Source of the DNA: Streptomyces californicus
GTDB taxonomy: Bacteria > Actinomycetota > Actinomycetes > Streptomycetales > Streptomycetaceae
Reading direction: 5' to 3'
Assembly: GCF_000717645.1 (NCBI RefSeq)
Contig: NZ_JNZZ01000021.1
Location: forward strand, 48,244-112,243
Length of the DNA stretch: 64,000 nucleotides
Within the stretch, counting starts at the first letter, position 1. Every line of letters begins with the position of its first letter. The notes beneath the pieces were generated by a model. That model worked only from the letters and a program-made list of their open reading frames with translations, did not search any database and was not told the origin of the DNA. The position numbers and the translations under genes are program-made. Positions 34,254 to 43,693 of this stretch are shown here, piece after piece.

Positions 34254-35639
34254 TCAGGAGGCCTTGGCCTTCTCGCCCTCGGGCTTGGCGGCGGCCGGAG
34301 CCGGGGCCGGCTTGGCGGCCTCGTAGAACTCCTCGCGCGGCGTCTCCATGGCGCCGAGCGAGACGACCTCGCGCTTGAGGAACATCGCCAGCGTCCAGTC
34401 GGCGAAGATCCGGATCTTGCGGTTCCAGGTCGGCATCGCCATGCCGTGGTAGCCGCGGTGCATGTACCAGGCGAGACGGCCCTTGAGCTTGATCTTCACC
34501 TTGCCCATGACGATCATCGCGACGCCCTTGTGCAGGCCGAGACCGGCGACCGCACCCTTGTTGGCGTGGCTGTACTCCTTCTGCGGGAAGCCCCGCATGC
34601 CGGAGATCACGTTGTCGCCGAGGACCTTCGCCTGACGCAGCGCGTGCTGGGCGTTGGGCGGGCACCAGGCGTTCGGGTTGCCGGCGCGGCGGCCGACCAT
34701 GTCCGGCACCTGGGCGTTGTCGCCCGCGGCCCAGATGTAGTCGGTGCCCTGCACCTGGAGCTTCTCGGAGGTGTCCACGTGGCCGCGGGGGCCGAGCGGC
34801 AGGCCGAAGCGGGCCAGCGCCGGGTTCGGCTTCACACCGGCGGTCCACACGATGGTGCTGGAGTCGACCTCCAGGCCGTTCTTCAGGACAACGTGGCCGT
34901 CGACGCAGGAGTCCATCGAGGTGGAGAGGTAGATCTCCACACCGCGGCTCTCCAGGTGCTCCTTGCCGTAGGCGCCCAGCTTCGGGCCGACCTCGGGAAG
35001 GATCTTGTCGGCGGCGTCGACGAGGATGAAGCGCATGTCCTCGCGCTTCACGTTGGTGTAGTACTTCGCCGCGTCGCGGGCCATGTCCTCGACCTCGCCG
35101 ATGGTCTCCGCGCCGGCGAAGCCGCCGCCCACGAAGACGAACGTCAGCGCCTTGCGGCGGACGTCCTCGTCGGTCGTGGAGTCGGCCTTGTCGAGCTGCT
35201 CCAGGACGTGGTTGCGCAGGCCGATGGACTCCTCGATGCCCTTCATGCCGATGCCCTGCTCGGCGAGGCCGGGGATCGGGAAGGTGCGGGAGACCGCGCC
35301 CATCGCGATGACCAGGTAGTCGAAGGGCAGCTCGTAGGCCTCGCCGACGAGCGGCGCGACCGTGGCGACCTTGCGGTCCTGGTCGATGGTCGTGACACGA
35401 CCGGTGAGAACCTCAGCCTTGGGCAGCACGCGTCGCAGCGGGACGACGACATGCCGAGGCGAGATGCTGCCGGCGGCAGCTTCGGGGAGGAAGGGCTGGT
35501 ACGTCATGTACGACCGCGGGTCGACGACCGTGACGGTCGCCTCTCCGTATCGCATCTTCTTCAGAATGCGACGAGCTGCGTACAGGCCTACGTACCCACC
35601 GCCTACAACGAGGATCCTGGGACGCTCCGTGGTGCTCAT
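34254..35639 (-). CDS. ndh: Type II NADH dehydrogenase (NDH-2)
   Basis: 461 residues. It oxidises NADH and reduces menaquinone without pumping protons. Two dinucleotide folds are visible: RILVVGGGYVGLYAA (FAD) and LTFVFVGGGFAGAETIGEVEDMA (NADH), plus the FAD-ribityl motif DYIWAAGDNAQVP. A C-terminal amphipathic stretch (WYMHRGYHGMAMPTWNRKIRIFADWTLAMFL) anchors the protein at the membrane; an AP-rich tail ends it. The ATG at 35639 begins homology although the frame is open to 35984. A Rex-type box lies about 310 bases upstream, implying redox control and a long leader. Confidence 0.93.
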   Translation of the reverse strand: MSTTERPRILVVGGGYVGLYAARRILKKMRYGEATVTVVDPRSYMTYQPFLPEAAAGSISPRHVVVPLRRVLPKAEVLTGRVTTIDQDRKVATVAPLVGEAYELPFDYLVIAMGAVSRTFPIPGLAEQGIGMKGIEESIGLRNHVLEQLDKADSTTDEDVRRKALTFVFVGGGFAGAETIGEVEDMARDAAKYYTNVKREDMRFILVDAADKILPEVGPKLGAYGKEHLESRGVEIYLSTSMDSCVDGHVVLKNGLEVDSSTIVWTAGVKPNPALARFGLPLGPRGHVDTSEKLQVQGTDYIWAAGDNAQVPDMVGRRAGNPNAWCPPNAQHALRQAKVLGDNVISGMRGFPQKEYSHANKGAVAGLGLHKGVAMIVMGKVKIKLKGRLAWYMHRGYHGMAMPTWNRKIRIFADWTLAMFLKREVVSLGAMETPREEFYEAAKPAPAPAAAKPEGEKAKAS

Positions 35640-35946
35640 GCCATCGAGTATCCACCCCTCCCCCAGGGGGTGCTCGTGAGCCCCTTCACAAGGATTCACC
35701 GACCCTCTGCTACACTTCGCCGCCCGCGTGACCCAGGTCATGGTGACACGAGGGAACCAGGACGCCTCCGGAAACGTTGTGCACCGCCTGTGAGCTGCCC
35801 GTTGTCCGCTCCCACCGGGTGAACCGCGACCCTCTTCCGCGCGTACGCAACACGCTCGACACGCGTACGTCACGCGCGCGTTCGGCACCCAGTGCCACCC
35901 ACAAGGCCCCGAAGGGCCCGAACGGAGGCCGATACGGCCCCATTCC

Positions 35947-35964
35947 TTGTGAAGAAGTTCACGA
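35947..35964. promoter_or_regulatory. Rex-like operator (ROP box) upstream of ndh
   Basis: TTGTGAAGAAGTTCACGAA matches the Rex consensus TTGTGAA-N4-TTCACAA with one end mismatch. Rex represses respiratory genes when NADH is low relative to NAD+ in Streptomyces and is known to control NADH-oxidising functions. The site is 308 bases before the ndh ATG, so the ndh promoter should lie nearby and the transcript carry a leader of roughly 300 nt. Confidence 0.6.
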
Positions 35965-35984
35965 ACTTTCTCGCACCACCCCAC

Positions 35985-36022
35985 CGATTCGACCCCCGAC
36001 GGGGCTCCCAGGGGTCGAATCG
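35985..36022. terminator. 12-bp inverted repeat between ppx and ndh
   Basis: CGATTCGACCCC (35985-35996) and GGGGTCGAATCG (36011-36022) form a 12-bp stem with a 14-base loop. It lies upstream of the Rex box and may be a second terminator for the gene ending at 36124 or insulate ndh. Confidence 0.45.
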
Positions 36023-36070
36023 AAGCTCAATGGGGCAGGTGACACCCCGATCGAGCGGGGAGGGCGCGGC

Positions 36071-36102
36071 CGGGGGCCGCTCCCGCAGAGGAACGGCCCC
36101 CG
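36071..36102 (-). terminator. Terminator hairpin after the Ppx/GppA gene
   Basis: CGGGGGCCG (36071-36079) and CGGCCCCCG (36094-36102), 9-bp stem, 14-base loop, 22 bases downstream of the stop on the minus strand. Confidence 0.55.
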
Positions 36103-36123
36103 CACGGACCTGGCGGACGTGCC

Positions 36124-37065
36124 CTAGAACGCGCTCCAGGCGATCCCGTCCAGGATGTCGTGTTCGCTGACGACCACCTCGTGCGCGCCCGTCCGCTCCA
36201 TCACGGCGAGCAGGACCATCGCGCCCGCGCCGATCACGTCGACCCGGCCGGGGTGCATCACGGGGATCGCGGCGCGCTCCTCGTGGGTGGAGCGGAGCAG
36301 GTGCTCGGTGATCGCGCGGACCTGGCCGCGGGTGATCCGGGAGTGGTGGATGGCCCCGGAGTCGTATTCCGCCAGCTCCAGCGCGATCCCGGCGACCGTG
36401 GTGACGGTCCCCGCCAGGCCGACCAGGGTGCCGGCCCCGGTGAGCGGCACCGTCCGCTCCGCCAGGTCGAGGGCGGCGTCCACGTCGGCGCGGATCGCGG
36501 CGACCCGCTCATGGCTGGGCGGGTCCACCACGGCGCCGTCCACGACGAGGTGACGCTCGGTCATCCGTACGCAGCCGATGTTTACGGACCGGGCCGCCTC
36601 GACCCGGTCGGAGCCGAGGACGAACTCGGTGGAGCCGCCGCCGATGTCCACGACCAGGTACGGCTTCGCCAGGTCGTCGCGGCCGGCCAGCTCCTTGGTG
36701 GCCCCGTCGAAGGAGAGCTGCGCCTCCTGGTCGCCGGTGATCACCTCGGGCTCGACGCCCAGGATGTCCCGCACCCCGGCGACGAACTCGTCGCTGTTCT
36801 CGGCGTCGCGGGAGGCGGACGTGGCGACGAACCGGACGCGTTCCGCGCCCAGTTCACCGATGGCGGCGGCGTAGTCGCGGCAGGCCGCGAACGTCCGCTC
36901 CAGCGCCTCGGGGGCGAGCCGTCCGGTCCGGTCGACGCCCTGGCCGAGGCGGACGATCGTCATCCGCCGGACCAGCTCGGTGAAGGAGCCGGTGGCGGGG
37001 TCCACGTCGGCGACGAGGAGCCGGATGGAGTTGGTGCCGCAGTCGATCGCGGCGACCCGGGTCAT
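36124..37065 (-). CDS. Ppx/GppA-family phosphatase (exopolyphosphatase type)
   Basis: 313 residues. The ASKHA-fold motifs are VAAIDCGTNSIRLLVADV (phosphate 1), VRFVATSASRDAENSDEFV, EVITGDQEAQLSFDGAT and the phosphate 2 motif PYLVVDIGGGSTEFVLG. It hydrolyses polyphosphate or pppGpp; actinobacterial short forms without the C-terminal HD domain are usually exopolyphosphatases. Its ATG overlaps the stop of the DUF501 gene (ATGA). The order eno-divIC-DUF501-ppx is conserved in actinobacteria. Confidence 0.9.
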   Translation of the reverse strand: MTRVAAIDCGTNSIRLLVADVDPATGSFTELVRRMTIVRLGQGVDRTGRLAPEALERTFAACRDYAAAIGELGAERVRFVATSASRDAENSDEFVAGVRDILGVEPEVITGDQEAQLSFDGATKELAGRDDLAKPYLVVDIGGGSTEFVLGSDRVEAARSVNIGCVRMTERHLVVDGAVVDPPSHERVAAIRADVDAALDLAERTVPLTGAGTLVGLAGTVTTVAGIALELAEYDSGAIHHSRITRGQVRAITEHLLRSTHEERAAIPVMHPGRVDVIGAGAMVLLAVMERTGAHEVVVSEHDILDGIAWSAF

Positions 37066-37676
37066 GCGCCCTTCCCGTCGGCGGGGGCGTCGACCGGACG
37101 GAAGGCGAAGTGGCCGCCGTCGCCCTCGTCGACCGTCCACCCGTCGTCCTCGCCCGTCGGCGCGCACGGGGTGACGCAGGGGCCCTTGGCCCACCACTCG
37201 GGAAGCATCGCGATGGCCTCGTCGCCCAGCGGGTTCACCCCGGGCCCGGCGGCCAGCGAGTGGCCGACCAGGACGTGCAGGCACTTCACCCGGTCCGGCA
37301 TGCCGCCCGCGCTCGGGAAGCCCTCCAGGACCTCGATGGCGTCGCGGCGGGTGATGTAGTCCTCGTGCGCGGCCCGGTAGGCCTCCGCCAGCTCCGGGTC
37401 GGTCCCCAGCCGGGCCGTCATCTCCTTCATGACCCCGTTGGCCTCCAGCGTGCCGATGGCCGAGGCCGCCCGGGGGCAGGTCAGGTAGTACGTCGTCGGG
37501 AACGGCGTGCCGTCCTCCAGACGCGGCTGGGTCTCCACCACGTCCGGGTTGCCGCACGGGCAGCGGTGCGCGATGGCGCGCAGACCGCGCGGCGGACGGC
37601 CGAGCTGCTGCTCGAACGCGGCGATGTCCGCGTCGGTGGGCTTGGTGGACTCGGTCTGCGGAGGGGGCGTTTCCAT
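37062..37676 (-). CDS. DUF501 family protein
   Basis: 204 residues. Contains the DUF501 pattern: QLGRPPRGLRAIAHRCPCGNPDVVETQPRLEDGTPFPTTYYLTCP with a CxCG..C..CP metal-like Cys set, then RDAIEVLEGFPSAGGMPDRVKCLHVLVGHSLAAGPG. Function unknown; almost always found between a divIC-like gene and ppx. The start is uncertain: ATG 37676 is used with AAGG just upstream; a GTG at 37748 in the same frame would overlap the upstream gene by 17 bases and add 24 residues (MTTATDRPIPYVHLYELPSR). Confidence 0.88.
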   Translation of the reverse strand: METPPPQTESTKPTDADIAAFEQQLGRPPRGLRAIAHRCPCGNPDVVETQPRLEDGTPFPTTYYLTCPRAASAIGTLEANGVMKEMTARLGTDPELAEAYRAAHEDYITRRDAIEVLEGFPSAGGMPDRVKCLHVLVGHSLAAGPGVNPLGDEAIAMLPEWWAKGPCVTPCAPTGEDDGWTVDEGDGGHFAFRPVDAPADGKGA

Positions 37677-37731
37677 GCCTGCCTTGGTTCTGCTCGGAAG
37701 CTCGTAGAGGTGGACGTACGGGATCGGTCGG

Positions 37732-38211
37732 TCAGTCGCGGTCGTCACGGTCGGCGCTGTCCACGCCGTCCCAGAGGTTGGAGTGCCAGGGGCGGTCGTT
37801 CGCGCCGGACTCGCCGCGGGAGTCCTTCGCCGCGTCGGGGTCGGCCACGGTGTAGCCGAGCTCCCCGGGGAGGACGTAATGGAGGTGCTGGCGGGCGAGT
37901 CGCATGATGTACGCGTCGTCCTGGAGCCGCGCCTTCTCGTCCCGCAGCTCCTCGGTGCGCCGCTGCGCCTCCTGCGAGAGGCGCTCCTGCTCGGCGATCT
38001 CGTCGCGCTGGGAGACGTACTGCCGCATCGGGTAGGCGAGCGCCACCACCAGCGAGCAGACGACCAGCGCCAGGAACGCGGCCCGGCCGGTCAGCCGGGA
38101 GCGGCGGGCCTGGCGGCGGTTCTGCGATCGGTACACGCGCGCGGCGGTCTGCTCACCGAGCAGCCGCAGCCTGGTCGAGGTGGAGAACCGGTCGCGGTCC
38201 TTCCCGGCCAT
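37732..38211 (-). CDS. DivIC/FtsL-like septum formation initiator
   Basis: 159 residues. A basic cytoplasmic N-terminus (RSQNRRQARRSRLTGR) precedes one membrane helix (AAFLALVVCSLVVALAYPM) and an extracellular coiled coil (SQRDEIAEQERLSQEAQRRTEELRDEKARLQDD). The DivIC signature follows: AYIMRLARQHLHYVLPGELGY. It belongs to the FtsB/DivIC group that stabilises the FtsL-FtsQ division complex. GGGAG precedes the ATG. It lies 93 bases downstream of eno, separated by a small hairpin. Confidence 0.9.
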   Translation of the reverse strand: MAGKDRDRFSTSTRLRLLGEQTAARVYRSQNRRQARRSRLTGRAAFLALVVCSLVVALAYPMRQYVSQRDEIAEQERLSQEAQRRTEELRDEKARLQDDAYIMRLARQHLHYVLPGELGYTVADPDAAKDSRGESGANDRPWHSNLWDGVDSADRDDRD

Positions 38212-38237
38212 GTCTCCCGCCTCCCCATCACACACGT

Positions 38238-38276
38238 CCGTCCCCGCACACGGTACGGGACCGGGTGCGGGGACGG
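38238..38276 (-). terminator. Attenuating hairpin between eno and divIC-like genes
   Basis: CCGTCCCCGCA (38238-38248) and TGCGGGGACGG (38266-38276) form an 11-bp stem with a 17-base loop in the 93-base spacer; it may reduce read-through from eno. Confidence 0.45.
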
Positions 38277-38304
38277 GCGGAGGCTACCGTCGTGCGGCGA
38301 CGGG

Positions 38305-39763
<1,459 letters not shown>

Positions 39764-39811
39764 GAGGTGAACGCGACCGGGTCCCGACCGGCCTCCGCCC
39801 TTCACGAAGAA

Positions 39812-39852
39812 CCCGGCCCGGCGCGCTGGGGGGACGAGCGCGCCGGGCCGGG
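39812..39852 (-). terminator. Terminator hairpin of the rpfA-like gene
   Basis: A perfect 15-bp inverted repeat (39812-39826, 39838-39852) with an 11-base loop, 59 bases past the stop on the minus strand. Confidence 0.8.
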
Positions 39853-39910
39853 AAGCCGTGCGAGGGAGGGAGCCGCCGGACGCCCTCCCTCCGGGGAGGA
39901 GAAACGGCGA

Positions 39911-40865
<955 letters not shown>

Positions 40866-41011
40866 CTTAGACCGTAAACACAGGCAACCCCGACATTCAA
40901 AGATGGACATAGCGGGCAATCAACTCGAACTCACCACCGCCGCCCGACCGTTTCCGCAGGTCGGGGGCGATGCGCACGGATCAGCCGGGCGAAATGCGTG
41001 AGTTGAAGCAA

Positions 41012-41054
41012 AGAGACCCATGTCTCACTTACGCAAAAGCGGACATAGGTCTCT
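41012..41054 (-). terminator. Terminator hairpin of the second rpf gene
   Basis: AGAGACCCATGTC (41012-41024) and GACATAGGTCTCT (41042-41054) pair over 13 bp with one G-U wobble in the minus-strand RNA, 50 bases after the stop at 41104. Confidence 0.6.
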
Positions 41055-41103
41055 GAACTACCCGGGTTTTCGGGGTGTTTTCCCGGTGGATCATCCCTGC
41101 GGA

Positions 41104-42186
41104 TCAGGGGGTGGCGGGCTCCTCGGCGCTCTTCGGAGCGGCGGATCCTTCGGCGCCCTTCGGGGCGGCCGGCCCGGTGTCCGTCCCGGCGTCCTCCGCC
41201 GCGCCTCCGCCCTGACCCAGGTCCAGGTTCTGGCCGGGCAGGATCAGGTCCGGGTCGGAGCCCAGGACGTCCTTGTTGGTCTCGTAGAGACCGGTCCAGC
41301 CGCCAGGGAGGTCCTGCGCGTCGGCGATGGCCCAGAGGTTGTCGCCGGGCCGCACGGTGTACGCGCCCGTCACGCCGCCGTCCCGGGCGTCGCCGTCACC
41401 GCGCGAGGCGTGCCGGCCGGGGCCGCGCGGGCCGTCCTCCTGGCCGGCCTCCTCGGGCGCGGGGGCGCCGCGGTGCTTGCCGCCGCTCTCGCCGTCCGTC
41501 GAGCCGTCGGGGGCGGTGGAGGGGTCGGTGGCGTCGGGAGCCTCGGAGGACGGCGGAGCGGTGGGCGTCGCCGAGGGGTCGGGGCTCTCGGTGCTCCCGC
41601 CCGCCTTGCCGCCCTTCCCCTCCTGGCGCTGCTCGCCCTTCTCGCCCTTGTTGCCCTTGCCGTCCTTCTTGTCGGACCCTTCGGTTTCACCGGACGTGCC
41701 GGGTTCGCCCGACGTGTCGCCCGAGCCCGTCTCGCCGGTCGGGTCGGCCGCGGGGTCGTCCGCGGGGTCGGCGGACGGCGAGGTGCCGGGATCGACGCCG
41801 GGCAGGCCGCCGCTCGTCATGAGGCCGGAGATCACCGCACAGCTCGGCCACGCCTTGGGGCCCTGGTCGTCCAGGACCTTCTCGGCGACGGATATCTGCT
41901 GCGACCGGCTGGCGAGGTCGGCCCGGGGCGCGAACTCCGTGCCGCCGTACGCCGACCAGGTCTCCTGCGTGAGCTGGAGCCCGCCGTAGTGGCCGTTGCC
42001 GAGGTCGGCGCTCCACGTTCCGCCGCTCTCGCACTCGGCCACCCGGTCCCAGGTGGCCGAGTCGGCCGCGTGCGCGCCGCTCGCGCCGAGCAGCGGGATG
42101 GCGATGGCCGATCCCGTCACGCCCGCGGCGACGACGATGGCGGGTGCCTGGCGAGGTCGGCGGTGTCTGCCGTTCGCGGAGCCCAT
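41104..42186 (-). CDS. Second Rpf-type cell-wall hydrolase with long linker and LysM
   Basis: 360 residues. Signal peptide to about residue 41, then an Rpf domain: TWDRVAECESGGTWSADLGNGHYGGLQLTQETWSAYGG with the catalytic Glu. A linker of about 165 residues, rich in Pro, Gly, Ser, Asp and Lys (KKDGKGNKGEKGEQRQEGK), separates it from a LysM (GAYTVRPGDNLWAIADAQDLPGGWTGLYETNKDVLGSDPDLILPGQNL). A further acidic/Pro tail closes it. It is tandem to rpfA and in S. coelicolor terms probably RpfC, but I am not certain of that name. Its leader contains pieces resembling the c-di-AMP riboswitch. Confidence 0.9.
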   Translation of the reverse strand: MGSANGRHRRPRQAPAIVVAAGVTGSAIAIPLLGASGAHAADSATWDRVAECESGGTWSADLGNGHYGGLQLTQETWSAYGGTEFAPRADLASRSQQISVAEKVLDDQGPKAWPSCAVISGLMTSGGLPGVDPGTSPSADPADDPAADPTGETGSGDTSGEPGTSGETEGSDKKDGKGNKGEKGEQRQEGKGGKAGGSTESPDPSATPTAPPSSEAPDATDPSTAPDGSTDGESGGKHRGAPAPEEAGQEDGPRGPGRHASRGDGDARDGGVTGAYTVRPGDNLWAIADAQDLPGGWTGLYETNKDVLGSDPDLILPGQNLDLGQGGGAAEDAGTDTGPAAPKGAEGSAAPKSAEEPATP

Positions 42187-42330
42187 GGGTATGCCTTCCG
42201 TGCGACTGACAAGCGAGTTGCCCGGGCTCCGTACGGCGGGGTCTCACCCCCGCACCCCGGGGCCCGAGTGACGCGTGGGCAACCTGCGGCCGACGCGTCG
42301 AACCGTGAACCTAGCGGGACGCGAACGTAT
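42187..42330 (-). promoter_or_regulatory. Leader of the second rpf gene, possible degenerate ydaO element
   Basis: The minus-strand leader contains GGGGGTGAGACC, CCCGGGCAACTC and TGTCAG in the order and rough spacing of the 3' half of the ydaO aptamer seen before rpfA (GGGGTGAAGCC, CCGGGCAACTC, CGACAG). The 5' half (CGCCGAATCC, AGGTAAGCC) is not recognisable. It may be a decayed or divergent riboswitch. Confidence 0.35.
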
Positions 42331-42364
42331 GTCACAAGTCGATGCAGCGCAGATCACGTGAAAG

Positions 42365-43693
42365 TCACAGAGTTGACAGAAGGTCACCTTTTTCGGTTCG
42401 GGAGCCCGGTTCGAACGCGACCGGGAGGGTGCGCAGACCTCGCATGATGAGCCCGCCGCGCCAGCGCAGATCGGCGGGATCGGCGGCAAGTCGCAGGCCG
42501 GGCAGGCGTCTCAGGAGGGTGGCGAGCGCGGCCTGTCCTTCCAGCCGGGCCAGTGGTGCGCCCAGGCAGTAGTGGATGCCGTGCCCGTATCCGATGTGCT
42601 GGTTGTCGCGCCGCGCGAGGTCCAGGGTGTCCGGGTCCTCGAACCGCTCCGGGTCGCGGTCGGCCGCCGCGAGCACCACCAAAACGGGGTCCCCGGCGGC
42701 GATCTCCTCGCCGCCCAGGGTCAGCGGCTCGGTGGCGTACCGCCAGGTCGCCATCTCCACCGGCCCGTCGTACCGCAGCAGTTCCTCGATCCCGGTGGCC
42801 AGCAGACCGCTCTCCCCCGCCGCCAGCGACGCTTCGAGCCGGGCGCGCTGCTCGGGATGGCGCAGGAGCGCGTACATCCCGTTCCCGATCAGGTTCACCG
42901 TCGTCTCGAACCCGGCGAACAGCAGGATGAACGCCATCGCCGCCGCCTCGTTCTCGGTGAGGTGCTCGCCGTGGTCGCTGGCCCGGATGAGCCCGGAGAT
43001 CAGGTCGTCGCCCGGATTCTCCCGCTTGCGGTGGATGAGTTCGGCGAGATAGCCGCGCATCTTCTTCACCGACCGGGCGACCCCGCCGCGCGGTCCGCCG
43101 CCGTGCCGGATCATCATGCCCGCCCAGTCCCGGAAGTCGTCCTGGTCCTCGCGCGGGACGCCGAGCAGGTCGCAGATGGCGTAGATGGGGAGCGGGAAGG
43201 CGAGGTCGTGGATGAGGTCGGCCTCCCCGTCCTCGATGAACCGGTCGATGAGCCGGTCGGTCAGCTCCTGCACGCGGGGCGCGAACTCCGCGACCCGGCG
43301 CGGGGTGAACGCCTTCGACACGAGCCGGCGCAGCCGGGTGTGGTCCGGCGGGTCGATGTTGAGCAGATGCGTCATCAGCTCCGCCTTGCGCTCCCCCGGG
43401 ATGCCCGTCTTCCCCTTGGCGTGCGGCGACTCGGCGTGGTTGGCCGGGTTCTTGGAGAGCCGCGCGTCGGCGAGCGCCTGCCTGGCGTCCGCGTACCGGG
43501 TCACGAGCCACGCCTCGACCCCGCTGGGCAGCGAGGTGCGGTGCACGGGGCGGTGCTCGCGGAGCCAGGCGTAGGCGGGGTAGGGGTCGGTGGCGAACTC
43601 CCAGGTGAAGAGTTCGGGGCCGCTTTCGGGGGTGGTGGCGCTGTGCGGGCAGGCGGGGTGCTCGGGGGTGCGGTGGGCGGGGCTGTCGTTCAC
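42365..43693 (-). CDS. Cytochrome P450 (CYP105/107-like class)
   Basis: 442 residues. Typical bacterial class I P450: I-helix FILLFAGFETTVNLIGNGM (oxygen-activation A-G-x-E/D-T-T with Glu), K-helix ExxR in IEELLRYDGPVEMATWRYA, heme loop GYGHGIHYCLGAPLAR with axial Cys. HTRLRRLVSKAFTPRRV is also a family marker. A Tyr replaces the usual Phe at the start of the heme loop. The GTG overlaps the stop of the STAND-like gene (GTGA), so both are co-translated. No biosynthetic core enzyme, ferredoxin or reductase is adjacent; the substrate is unknown. Confidence 0.93.
   Translation of the reverse strand: MNDSPAHRTPEHPACPHSATTPESGPELFTWEFATDPYPAYAWLREHRPVHRTSLPSGVEAWLVTRYADARQALADARLSKNPANHAESPHAKGKTGIPGERKAELMTHLLNIDPPDHTRLRRLVSKAFTPRRVAEFAPRVQELTDRLIDRFIEDGEADLIHDLAFPLPIYAICDLLGVPREDQDDFRDWAGMMIRHGGGPRGGVARSVKKMRGYLAELIHRKRENPGDDLISGLIRASDHGEHLTENEAAAMAFILLFAGFETTVNLIGNGMYALLRHPEQRARLEASLAAGESGLLATGIEELLRYDGPVEMATWRYATEPLTLGGEEIAAGDPVLVVLAAADRDPERFEDPDTLDLARRDNQHIGYGHGIHYCLGAPLARLEGQAALATLLRRLPGLRLAADPADLRWRGGLIMRGLRTLPVAFEPGSRTEKGDLLSTL

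Noticed and set aside
35710..35943. Upstream ORF in the ndh leader
   Set aside because: An ATG exists, but AAGG is immediately adjacent to it and the product is low complexity; not enough to call a leader peptide.
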